Positions 7,307-15,097 of a stretch of DNA of 42,583 nucleotides are shown one piece after another; positions within the stretch are counted from its first letter, which is position 1; each line of letters starts with the position of its first letter. The stretch spans positions 1 through 42,583 of the forward strand of contig NZ_CALHVN010000043.1 in the NCBI RefSeq assembly GCF_938039245.1, read 5' to 3'. Both the position numbers and the translations under genes were made by a program. Source of the DNA: an uncultured Campylobacter sp. Its GTDB lineage: Bacteria; Campylobacterota; Campylobacteria; Campylobacterales; Campylobacteraceae. The notes under the pieces are model-generated. The model did not search any database, was not told the origin of the DNA, and saw nothing but the letters and a program-made list of their open reading frames with translations.

Positions 7307-8963
7307 AGAAAATTTAAAAAATTTTAGATTTGCGGACGACTCGCGCGACGTCTTTGACGCGTGTCTTAGAGTCGCCGCGTTTTTAGAAAAAAACGGCATA
7401 AAAGAGCTGCAAATTTATCTAGATGGCGCGTTTAAATTTTACGCCGCGTTTTTTGGCTCGCTTTTAGCGGGCGCGGCGCCTTACGTGCTGGCAAAGCCGG
7501 TTTATGAGCCGAATTTAACTGCCGTAAACGACGAAAATTTTTCAAATTTTCTCTCAATCAAGCCCGCAAACGGACTCAAATTTGATCCGCAGGCTAAATT
7601 TTACCTGCAGACTTCCGGCTCAAGCGGCAAAAGCAAGATGATAGAAAAGTCGCTCGCGCAGATGATAAAAGAGAGCGAGTATCTGGCCACCGAGCTAAAT
7701 TTTAGCAGCCAAAACACCTTTTTTTCGAGCGTTTCGCACAGGCACATGTTCGGGCTTACGTTTAAGGTCTTTTTGCCGCTAGTTCTCGGCGCTAGCGTCA
7801 TCGCTGACGAGCTAAACTACCCCGAGGCGATTTTGGGATTAGAGCTTGCAAATCACGTATTTATCGCTAGTCCCGTACTACTAGGCGCGCTAGTTCAAAG
7901 CCCCGCCGCAAGCGCGCTAAAAGGACTAAGCGGGATCGTAAGCGCGGGTTCGCCGCTAAAAAAAGAGCTAAGAGACGAGCTAGGCCGAATCTGCGACGCG
8001 CGGATCATCGAAATCTACGGCAGCACGGAAACTGGCATAGTAGCTAGAGACGAGGGGTGCGGGCTTAGGCTGTTTGGCGCGGTGAATGCCGGGCTGGACG
8101 GTAGGGGCGCGCTAAACGTGAGTTCGCCTTGGTGCGAGTTTTTTCAGACTAACGACGCGGCTAGCATTGGCGATAACCGCCTCGCGCTACAAGGCAGGAT
8201 AGACCGCATAGTTAAGCTAAACGACAAGCGCGTGAGCCTGGAGAGCATCGAAGCAAAGCTGCTAGAAAGCGGCCTGCTCGCGGACTGCTACTGCGCGCCG
8301 CATCCGAAATTTAAACGTATCGCCGCGCTTTTAGAGCTTAACTGTGAGGGGCTAAAAAAATTTAGAAAAATCGGCAAAAAAGGCGTTGCGGCCGAGCTAA
8401 AAGAGCTTTTGAAGCTTGAGTTTAAAAACAGCGTGCGATACTTTAAAATCGTGGAAAAAATGCCGCGAAATCAGCAGGGTAAATTTGAAAAAAGCGAATT
8501 TGAAAATGCGCTATTTGCTAGTCCTAAGCTCGTCTGGAGCGGCGGGCGCGTAAATGAGGCGGGCGAAATTTGCGGCGGTCAAATTTATAAAAGCGGCCAA
8601 AATTTAGCGAGCGGCTTAAACTGCGGCTGCGCTAAATTTGAGGGGAGCGGCGAGCGGCTAGAAAACTCAGCGCAAAAATACGAATTTAGCGCCGTTATGC
8701 ACGCCGGGCTTGAGATTTTCGAGAGCCATTTTCCAAATTTACCGCTGCTGCCGGGATTTATGCAGCTTGACTACGTCTTTGAGCTAGCTTGCGGCGTGGG
8801 TATCGACGTTAGCGGTGCTAGCGCTGTGGAAAATCTAAAATTTATGAAGTTTGTAAGACCGGGCGATTTGCTCCTAGTTTGTTTTGAAAAACGCGGCGGC
8901 AAGCTTTACTTTGAGCTATTTTGCAACGGCGAAAAGTGCTCGGTCGGCAGGGCGGCGCTTTGA
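7296..8963 (+). CDS. apeH: Fused acyl-ACP synthetase and hotdog dehydratase (ApeH-ApeI fusion)
   Basis: The 555-residue protein has two parts. Residues 1-405 form an adenylating enzyme: phosphate-binding TSGSSGKSK (106-114), YGSTETG (241-247), GRIDRIVKLNDKR near 300-312 and the C-terminal lysine motif NQQGKFEK (Lys396). It would activate an aryl acid and load it on an ACP. Residues 406-460 are a low-complexity, Gly/Ser-rich linker. Residues about 462-555 form a FabA/FabZ-type hotdog with the catalytic His478 in ESHFPNLPLLPG. In E. coli and Xenorhabdus the two activities are separate genes (apeH and apeI); here they are one polypeptide. It overlaps apeG by 11 bases and shares four bases with apeJ. 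Confidence 0.82.
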   Translation: MSFEENLKNFRFADDSRDVFDACLRVAAFLEKNGIKELQIYLDGAFKFYAAFFGSLLAGAAPYVLAKPVYEPNLTAVNDENFSNFLSIKPANGLKFDPQAKFYLQTSGSSGKSKMIEKSLAQMIKESEYLATELNFSSQNTFFSSVSHRHMFGLTFKVFLPLVLGASVIADELNYPEAILGLELANHVFIASPVLLGALVQSPAASALKGLSGIVSAGSPLKKELRDELGRICDARIIEIYGSTETGIVARDEGCGLRLFGAVNAGLDGRGALNVSSPWCEFFQTNDAASIGDNRLALQGRIDRIVKLNDKRVSLESIEAKLLESGLLADCYCAPHPKFKRIAALLELNCEGLKKFRKIGKKGVAAELKELLKLEFKNSVRYFKIVEKMPRNQQGKFEKSEFENALFASPKLVWSGGRVNEAGEICGGQIYKSGQNLASGLNCGCAKFEGSGERLENSAQKYEFSAVMHAGLEIFESHFPNLPLLPGFMQLDYVFELACGVGIDVSGASAVENLKFMKFVRPGDLLLVCFEKRGGKLYFELFCNGEKCSVGRAAL

Positions 8964-10657
8964 ATAAATTTGCGTTTTTAGTGCCCTTTTACAATCATCC
9001 GCAAAATATCAAAGCCCTGATCGCCGCGCTAAAAGCTTACAAGCTGCCAGTTATCGTCGTGGACGACGGCTCGGACGAGGCTAGCAAGCTAATCTTAGCG
9101 GAGCTTGAGCGCACGGAGGACATCTTGCTACTCACGCGCGCGCAAAACGGCGGCAAGGGTATCGCGATGAAGGACGGGTTTAAATTTGCGCTGGAGCGCG
9201 GTTTTAGCCATGTTTTGCAAATCGATGCCGATTTTCAGCACGACGTTGCCCTCATCGGCGAGTTTTTGAAGCAGAGCCGGGCGCACCCGCAAAGCATCGT
9301 CTGCGCAAATCCCATCTACGGCGATGATGCGCCGAGATCTCGCGTTTACGGCAGAAAAATCACGAATTTTTGGGTCGCGATAAATACGCTAAGTCTTGTC
9401 GTCAAAGATGCTATGTGCGGGTTTCGCGTTTATCCTTTGGAGCAGCTTAAAAAAGCGGCGGCAAAAAGCAAAACAAATAGGATGGAATTTGACATCGAAA
9501 TCCTCGTAAATGCCGTAAGGCAGGGCATTAACGTGCGCTGGATCGATACGTACGTACGCTACGAAAAGGGCGGCGTTTCGCACTTTAAGATGCTGCGCGA
9601 TAACGCGCTAATCAGCCTCATGCACGCAAAATGCTTTTTTTCTCTGCCTAAATTCGCGCCGGGTAAAATTTGGCGAGCGTGCGGGTTAAATTTGGGCGAA
9701 AAAAACGGGACAAGCACCCAAATCTCCGTAGAGCCTCAAGAAAATGCCGAGCAAAACCTCTGGTGGAAAAAGCAGGAAAGAGGAGGAGTATTTTTTCTAA
9801 GGCTTAGCCTATTTTTGTCGCAAATTTTGCCTGAGTTTGCGCTAAAGCTTATCGTTAAAATCGTGGTTTGGTTTTATTATTTATTTTCAAAAAACGAGCG
9901 CGAAAATATCGCCGAGTTTAGACGAAATTTAAGCGAATTTGCGGGCGCGCAGACGCTAAAAAAAACGAGCGTTTTTAGCCATTTTGAGGCGTTTGGCGGA
10001 GCTATTTGCAATAAATTTAGAGTCTGGAAAGGCAAGATCAAAGATGACGAGCTAGAGATCATAGACCTAGAGCGCATAAAAAGCGAACTAATCGGCGCGC
10101 AAAAGGGGCAAATTTTGCTCACGGCGCACCTTGGAAACGTCGAAATTTGCAAGGCTTTGGCTGCGCGGGTCGAGGGCTTTAGGATGGTGATTTTGACCTA
10201 TGACGAGAACTCGCGTAAATTTAACGAAGTGCTGCGCGAAATCAGCCAAAACGGCGGCAGCGTGCGCATGATGGCGGTAAATAAGCTAGACGTAGCCGCG
10301 ATGCTGGAGCTAAAAAATATCGTTGAAAGCGGCGAGCACATCGGCATAATGGGCGACAGGACGCCTCTTGGCGGCGATAAGGCCGCGCGCGTGAAATTTC
10401 TAGGCAAGGAGGCGAGCTTTAACTATGGTCCTTACTTGATCGCGGGGATTTTAGGCGTGAAGATAAGCTCGCTGTGGTGCCAGAAGATCGGCAGTAAATT
10501 TAGGATCGAGCTCGTACCGCTAGCAAGCGCCGTAAAACTGGGGCGAGACAAAGCCGCCGCAGCGCGCCAGTATCTACAAATTTACGTCCGCGAGCTGGAA
10601 AATCGCTGCAAGCAAACGCCTACGCAGTGGTTTAATTTTTTTGATTTTTGGAGATGA
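8960..10657 (+). CDS. apeJ: Glycosyltransferase family 2 / LpxL-like acyltransferase fusion, ApeJ type
   Basis: This 565-residue two-domain protein starts at a TTG (8960) that overlaps the stop of the previous gene. Residues 1-235 are a GT2 domain with VVDDGSD (33-39) and the DAD metal-binding motif (89-91). Residues from about 270 to the end contain a transmembrane or amphipathic stretch (LKLIVKIVVWFYYLF) and a lipid A acyltransferase (LpxL/HtrB)-like domain with the HX4E motif at His390 (TAHLGNVE) and GDRTP at 465-469. This architecture matches the glycosyltransferase-acyltransferase of aryl polyene clusters, which is thought to build the lipid or sugar head onto which the polyene is attached. 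An upstream ATG in frame (8921) lies inside apeH and is unlikely. Confidence 0.8.
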   Translation: MNKFAFLVPFYNHPQNIKALIAALKAYKLPVIVVDDGSDEASKLILAELERTEDILLLTRAQNGGKGIAMKDGFKFALERGFSHVLQIDADFQHDVALIGEFLKQSRAHPQSIVCANPIYGDDAPRSRVYGRKITNFWVAINTLSLVVKDAMCGFRVYPLEQLKKAAAKSKTNRMEFDIEILVNAVRQGINVRWIDTYVRYEKGGVSHFKMLRDNALISLMHAKCFFSLPKFAPGKIWRACGLNLGEKNGTSTQISVEPQENAEQNLWWKKQERGGVFFLRLSLFLSQILPEFALKLIVKIVVWFYYLFSKNERENIAEFRRNLSEFAGAQTLKKTSVFSHFEAFGGAICNKFRVWKGKIKDDELEIIDLERIKSELIGAQKGQILLTAHLGNVEICKALAARVEGFRMVILTYDENSRKFNEVLREISQNGGSVRMMAVNKLDVAAMLELKNIVESGEHIGIMGDRTPLGGDKAARVKFLGKEASFNYGPYLIAGILGVKISSLWCQKIGSKFRIELVPLASAVKLGRDKAAAARQYLQIYVRELENRCKQTPTQWFNFFDFWR

Positions 10658-10658
10658 G

Positions 10659-11090
10659 ATGATATCAAAATCAGTCGCGCTAAAGGCGCAGTTTTACGAC
10701 GTGGACAGCATGAACGTCGTGTGGCACGGCAACTACGTGAAGTATTTCGAGACGGCTAGATGCGCGCTGCTAGAGGAGATAGGCTACGACTACGAGGCGA
10801 TGAGGGCGGACGGCTACGCGTACCCGATCGTAAAAATCGAAGCAAAATATATTAAGCCCGTGTTTTTTGGCGATGAGATCGAGGTGGAGGCGACGCTAAA
10901 GGAGTGCGAGTGCTTTTTAAGGATCGGCTACGTCGTAAAAAGCGCCAAAACAGGCGAGACGCTGTGCACGGGCGCGAGCTCGCAGGCGGCCGTGGATATG
11001 CGCGCGATGCAGACGTGCTTTGAGATCCCGCAAGAGCTACAAAATGCAGTAAAAAGGTATATAAATGAAAAAAATAGCGATAATTTTTAG
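10659..11090 (+). CDS. apeK: Hotdog acyl-CoA/ACP thioesterase, ApeK type
   Basis: This 4HBT_2/YbgC-like thioesterase has 143 residues from the ATG at 10659, one base after the apeJ stop; a TTG 18 bases upstream also lies in frame but inside apeJ. The motif FYDVDSMNVVWHGNYVKYFE contains the catalytic Asp of the YbgC family and the HGNY helix start. It may release or edit acyl chains from the carrier proteins. Its 3' end overlaps the LolA-like gene by 26 bases. Housekeeping YbgC is the alternative, but position in the cluster supports ApeK. Confidence 0.8.
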   Translation: MISKSVALKAQFYDVDSMNVVWHGNYVKYFETARCALLEEIGYDYEAMRADGYAYPIVKIEAKYIKPVFFGDEIEVEATLKECECFLRIGYVVKSAKTGETLCTGASSQAAVDMRAMQTCFEIPQELQNAVKRYINEKNSDNF

Positions 11091-11586
11091 TTTGGCTGCG
11101 AGCCTAATGGGGCTTGATTTTAACGAGATAAAATCTCAAATCAAAACGCAAAATATCAGCGGCGAGTTTGCTCAGACGAAGTTTTTGAGCGGTTTTAACG
11201 TGGAGTTTAAAAGCTACGGTAAATTTGAGCTCAGTCAAAGCGAACTGCTCTACGACACGCTAAGTCCCATCGCGGTTAGCATCGTCATAAACGAGCGCGG
11301 CATCTTTCAAAAAAGCGGCAATCAGCTCATAAAAATCGATCAAAATTTTGATAAAAAGCTCTTTTTATCCATCATAAAGCTTGATAAAGACGAGCTTGAG
11401 AAGGAATTTATCTTTAAAATCTCAGGCGATAAAAACAACTGGAAGATCGAGCTGACGCCCAAAAATTTGTTGCTAAAGCAAATCTTTACGCGCATCTTAG
11501 TCGGAGGCGATAAATTCGTCCGCAAGATCGTGCTAAACGAGGTTAGCGGCGATAAAACGGTAAATGATTTTTACAACGTAAAATGA
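11065..11586 (+). CDS. apeL: LolA-like periplasmic lipoprotein/lipid carrier, ApeL type
   Basis: The 173-residue protein has a signal peptide (KKIAIIFSLAASLMG) followed by a beta-rich region typical of LolA-fold carriers: ISGEFAQTKFLSGFNVEFKS, then strands with LLYDTLSPIAVSIVIN. The GEFAQTK motif is the usual LolA family start. It would shuttle the hydrophobic polyene lipid through the periplasm. It lies between the thioesterase and the exporter, overlapping both (ATGA with apeM). The housekeeping LolA would be a separate gene. Confidence 0.78.
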   Translation: MKKIAIIFSLAASLMGLDFNEIKSQIKTQNISGEFAQTKFLSGFNVEFKSYGKFELSQSELLYDTLSPIAVSIVINERGIFQKSGNQLIKIDQNFDKKLFLSIIKLDKDELEKEFIFKISGDKNNWKIELTPKNLLLKQIFTRILVGGDKFVRKIVLNEVSGDKTVNDFYNVK

Positions 11587-13814
11587 AAAAATCCGCGCGT
11601 TTTTTTATCTTTTTAGCGGCGTTTTTAGCCGCGCTCGCCGTTTGTTTTGCAAACGCGAAAAAGATAAACGCGGATATTTTTTCTCTCGTAAATTTTGAAA
11701 ACTCTACCGAGCAAACCGCATTAAAAGCGATGCTTGATAGCGCTTCAAACGAGTTTTTGCTAGTTTCAAATTCGCCCGAGTTTTTAGAAAAAAGCGAAAT
11801 TTTAGCCGCGCAAAGCGGAGTTTTTGAAGAGTACCGCGCAAAGCAGGACGTAAATTTAACCTCGTATCTAACTCAGCTAAATACCCTAAAAATCGCGCTT
11901 TTAAACGAGCAAACCTATGAGCTTTTGGTAAAAGACAAAAACAAATTTTTTAAACAAAGCGCGCAAAATTTATTTAATCAATTCGCTTTTAAGCCGCTTA
12001 ACGCGAAGGACGATTTTTTTGCCTTAAGCTCGCACATGAGCCTAGAGAGATCAAAAATCAGCCTAAATTTGTCAAATTTGATGCTGGAAGCCGCGAGCGA
12101 GGGCGTGAAATTTTACCTCGTAAAAGCGCGCCTTAAGCTCGGCTACGAGCCGCGAAATTTGATCAAATTTTATGAAGACGTACGCGAGATGGCGGCGCAG
12201 GACGCAGTGCAGGCTTACGCTAGCTGCGGCGCGCTATACGGAGCCTACGGAAAAGCGGGCGGCGACAAAGAAAGTGCCGTTATGAGCGCGGCTTCGCTTA
12301 GCCTTTGCGCGATTTTTTTGCTGCTTGCTTTTAAAAATTTGCGCATTTTTTGCGTCGTTTTCGTCGCGATTTTCGGCTTTGCGTGCGGGCTTGCGGCCTC
12401 GCTTTTGATCTACGAGAGCCTTAGCGTCATGGTCGTGGTTATCGGAACGAGCCTCGTGGGCCTTATGTTTGATTTTGCGCTACACTGGCTGGGTAAAAAT
12501 CAAAACGCGCCCGTGGCGGCTGCGAGCGTGCGTCCGATGCTTAAGATTTTCTTGCTCGGGCTTTGCATCACGATGAGCGGATACGGCGTTTTTGCTTTTT
12601 CGTCGCTTGAGCTGCTGCGTCAAACCGCGATATTTTCGCTATTTACGCTGCTTGGGGCGTTTTTATTTACCTATTTTTGCTTGCCTTTTATATTTGAGGG
12701 TGCCACGTTTTCGCAAGGCGCCGCGTTTTCGAGATTTTTTGATAAATTTGCGGGATTTTGCGAGCGCGCGGCGGGAGCGATAAATTTAAAAACTTTACTC
12801 GCCGCATTTGCGCTTTGCGCGGGAATTTTGGCGCTAAATTTTAAAAGTCTAAGCGCGCCCGAGCAGATAAAAGACTACGCAAACTCGCCCGCGCAGCTAC
12901 TGGAGCAGTCTAAAAAGATCAGCGAGATAACGGGCGCCGCGCCGCAAAACTCCGTCATCGTGCTAAAGAGCGGAGACGATCTAGTCAGCGACGAAAAGCG
13001 GCTGATGTGCGAGCTAAAGCAGGCAAATCTCGTCAAAGACTACGCATCGATTTCTAAATTTATCCTAAGCCTGGCCGAGCAGGAAAATGTAAAAAATATC
13101 TTTAAAGAGGCCGCGCAGGACGAGGGAATTTTTAAAATTTACGCTCAGTTTGGCTTGCCTAGCGAGCTAGTAAAATCTGAGCTTGAAAAGATCGCAAATG
13201 CCAAAACTATCGGCGCTAGCGAGATTTTAGAATTTGACGCGGCGAAAAATTTGACGAGATTTTTGCCTGACGCTAGCACGAGCGCGATATATGCCGAGGG
13301 GCTTGAAAGCAGTGCGAAAACGGATGAAATTTTAAAAGCAAACGGCGCTTTTAGCGTGGATTTCGTCGGCGCGCTAAATCAAAATTTGACCGAAGCCAAG
13401 GCCTGGGCCGCGGTATTAAAAGGCGGCGCGTTTTTGGTCGCATTTGCGCTTTTATGGGCGTTTTTCGGGGCGGCGCGCTCGCTTTTGGTTATGAGCGTCA
13501 TCGCGCTTGGCGTGCTAGCCGTGCTTTGCGCTTTTGCGGCGCTTGGCGCCCACGTAAATATTTTTGCTATTTTCGGGCTCATTTTGGCAAGCGCGGTCGG
13601 GATTGATTATCTCATTTTTGCGCTAAACGACGACTTGTCGCGGCGGGAGCGCGTTTTTGGGATATTTGCCGCGTTTATCACGAGCTTTATCTCGTTTTTT
13701 GCGCTTAGTTTTAGCCAGACGCCCGCAGTTAGCGTTTTTGGGCTAGCAGTTAGCCTTTGCGTCGCATTTTACGGGCTTTCCGCATGCGCGCTTGCGATGA
13801 AAAATTTGGATTAA
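11583..13814 (+). CDS. apeM: MMPL/RND-family exporter, ApeM type
   Basis: The 743-residue membrane protein has the duplicated RND/MMPL layout: one N-terminal helix, a periplasmic domain, a helix bundle (about 230-375), another single helix (about 400-420), a second periplasmic domain and a final bundle (about 610-735). Segments such as GTSLVGLMFDFALHWL and GLILASAVGIDYLIFALND are the repeated TM4 motifs with the proton-relay Asp. It probably exports the finished pigment lipid. It is the last gene of the cluster; 88 bases with a new -10 element separate it from thiS. Confidence 0.83.
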   Translation: MKKSARFFIFLAAFLAALAVCFANAKKINADIFSLVNFENSTEQTALKAMLDSASNEFLLVSNSPEFLEKSEILAAQSGVFEEYRAKQDVNLTSYLTQLNTLKIALLNEQTYELLVKDKNKFFKQSAQNLFNQFAFKPLNAKDDFFALSSHMSLERSKISLNLSNLMLEAASEGVKFYLVKARLKLGYEPRNLIKFYEDVREMAAQDAVQAYASCGALYGAYGKAGGDKESAVMSAASLSLCAIFLLLAFKNLRIFCVVFVAIFGFACGLAASLLIYESLSVMVVVIGTSLVGLMFDFALHWLGKNQNAPVAAASVRPMLKIFLLGLCITMSGYGVFAFSSLELLRQTAIFSLFTLLGAFLFTYFCLPFIFEGATFSQGAAFSRFFDKFAGFCERAAGAINLKTLLAAFALCAGILALNFKSLSAPEQIKDYANSPAQLLEQSKKISEITGAAPQNSVIVLKSGDDLVSDEKRLMCELKQANLVKDYASISKFILSLAEQENVKNIFKEAAQDEGIFKIYAQFGLPSELVKSELEKIANAKTIGASEILEFDAAKNLTRFLPDASTSAIYAEGLESSAKTDEILKANGAFSVDFVGALNQNLTEAKAWAAVLKGGAFLVAFALLWAFFGAARSLLVMSVIALGVLAVLCAFAALGAHVNIFAIFGLILASAVGIDYLIFALNDDLSRRERVFGIFAAFITSFISFFALSFSQTPAVSVFGLAVSLCVAFYGLSACALAMKNLD

Positions 13815-13830
13815 ATTTAGCAAAAAGCGG

Positions 13831-13836
13831 TATAAT
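13831..13836 (+). promoter_or_regulatory. Candidate -10 element for thiS
   Basis: TATAAT lies in AAGCGGTATAATCGCG, about 70 bases before the thiS start and after the polyketide operon's last stop. No TPP riboswitch consensus (CUGAGA with the ACCUGA stretch) is visible in the leader. Confidence 0.4.
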
Positions 13837-13902
13837 CGCGAGCTTACGCAGCGCGAAATTTGACCCGCACGGGCGCGCTAAATTTAATAAAACGGAAAGA
13901 AA

Positions 13903-14097
13903 ATGCTAAAAATAAACGGCAAAGATGGGGGCGAGTTTATCGGCAAAACCGTAGCGCAACTGCTAGCCGCAAAGGGGCTAAAGCCTGAGCGTATCGCGGT
14001 CGAGCTAAACGGCGAAATCTTGCCAAAAGATAAATTTGATACGGTGCTAAGAGACGGCGACTCGGCCGAGATAGTGCATTTTGTCGGGGGAGGTTGA
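13903..14097 (+). CDS. thiS: Thiamin biosynthesis sulfur carrier protein
   Basis: The 64-residue ubiquitin-like protein begins with LKINGKDGG, carries VAVELNGEILPK in the middle, and ends in the required Gly-Gly tail (HFVGGG). The C-terminal glycine is thiocarboxylated and donates sulfur to ThiG for thiazole formation. The ATG is preceded by a GGAAAG-type site. It is one base from thiG. The usual partner thiF, which adenylates ThiS and in C. jejuni lies in the same gene group, is absent here. Confidence 0.92.
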   Translation: MLKINGKDGGEFIGKTVAQLLAAKGLKPERIAVELNGEILPKDKFDTVLRDGDSAEIVHFVGGG

Positions 14098-14098
14098 G

Positions 14099-14875
14099 AT
14101 GAAATTTGATGAAAATAACGATATTTTAGAGCTTGGCGGGCATAAATTTAGCTCGCGCTTTATCCTGGGATCGGGTAAATTTTCATTACCTCTTTTGGAG
14201 GCCGCGGTACACGAGGCGGGCGCGCAGATCGTCACGCTAGCGCTTCGGCGCGTGAACGAGGGCGGGATCGAAAATATCCTGGACTTTATCCCAAAGGGCG
14301 TGACGCTGCTACCAAACACCTCAGGCGCCAGGAACGCCGAAGAGTGCGTGCGTATCGCAAAGCTAGCGCGCGAGGCCGGCTGCGGCGATCTCGTGAAGGT
14401 TGAGGTCATCAGAGACAGCAAATACCTGCTGCCAGATAACTACGAGACGATAAAAGCGACTGAAAAACTCGCAAGCATGGGCTTTGTCGTGATGCCATAT
14501 ATGTATCCCGACCTAAACGTAGCGCGCGATCTGGCGTCGGCGGGGGCTGCGTGCGTGATGCCGCTGGGCGCTCCGATCGGGACGAACAAAGGCCTTTGTA
14601 CGCGCGAATTTATCAAAATTTTACTCGCCGAGATAGACCTGCCCGTGATCGTGGATGCGGGTATCGGCAGTCCAGCGCAGGCGTGCGAAGCGATGCAGAT
14701 GGGCTGTGCGGCCGTCATGGCAAACACCGCTATCGCGACTGCGGGCGACGTAAAAACGATGGCGCGAGCCTTTGCGCTAGCGATACGGGCGGGCAGGCTG
14801 GCGTATTTATCGGGGCTTGGCAATGTAAGCGAGAGTGCTAGGGCGTCGAGTCCGCTGACGGGATTTTTGGAGTAA
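14099..14875 (+). CDS. thiG: Thiazole synthase
   Basis: ThiG joins the ThiS thiocarboxylate, dehydroglycine and deoxyxylulose phosphate into the thiazole. The 258-residue protein shows a ThiG N-terminus (FILGSGKF), the Schiff-base Lys in LVKVEVI, and the phosphate-binding end VDAGIGSPAQACEAMQMG followed by NTAIATAGD. It has the normal length. The ATG at 14099 is preceded by GGGGGAGG inside the thiS 3' end, which supports this start over the in-frame TTG at 14081. A 222-bp gap then separates it from thiH. Confidence 0.95.
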   Translation: MKFDENNDILELGGHKFSSRFILGSGKFSLPLLEAAVHEAGAQIVTLALRRVNEGGIENILDFIPKGVTLLPNTSGARNAEECVRIAKLAREAGCGDLVKVEVIRDSKYLLPDNYETIKATEKLASMGFVVMPYMYPDLNVARDLASAGAACVMPLGAPIGTNKGLCTREFIKILLAEIDLPVIVDAGIGSPAQACEAMQMGCAAVMANTAIATAGDVKTMARAFALAIRAGRLAYLSGLGNVSESARASSPLTGFLE

Positions 14876-15097
14876 AGTCGGCTTTAAATTTGATGATATA
14901 AAAACGGCGTCAAATTTGAGGCGGGCGATGATTAAATTTGCCTCGTTAAATTCTGCGAATTTTAAATTTGATAAATTTGCCGAGTTTTAAATTTAGCGCC
15001 GTAAAGGCGCGGGTCCGGGCGCGTCAAATTTGCCGCCTTGCGTCCTAAAAACTATCAAATTTAACGCCTAAAATTTAGACGAAAAACGGAGAAATAT
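14876..15097. repeat. Intergenic stretch unusually dense in AAATTT
   Basis: This 222-bp gap between thiG and thiH contains nine copies of AAATTT, many as CAAATTTG, TAAATTTG or TAAATTTA, in both orientations (the hexamer is its own complement). No ORF or RNA gene is recognised. A site GGAGA at 15088-15092 is the ribosome binding site of thiH. Confidence 0.6.

Noticed and set aside
13815..13902. TPP riboswitch before the thiamin genes
   Set aside because: Neither the CUGAGA motif nor the second conserved helix of the thi-box is present.
14440..14823. 127-codon minus-strand frame within thiG
   Set aside because: Antisense to the strongly conserved thiG; low-complexity and no ribosome site.
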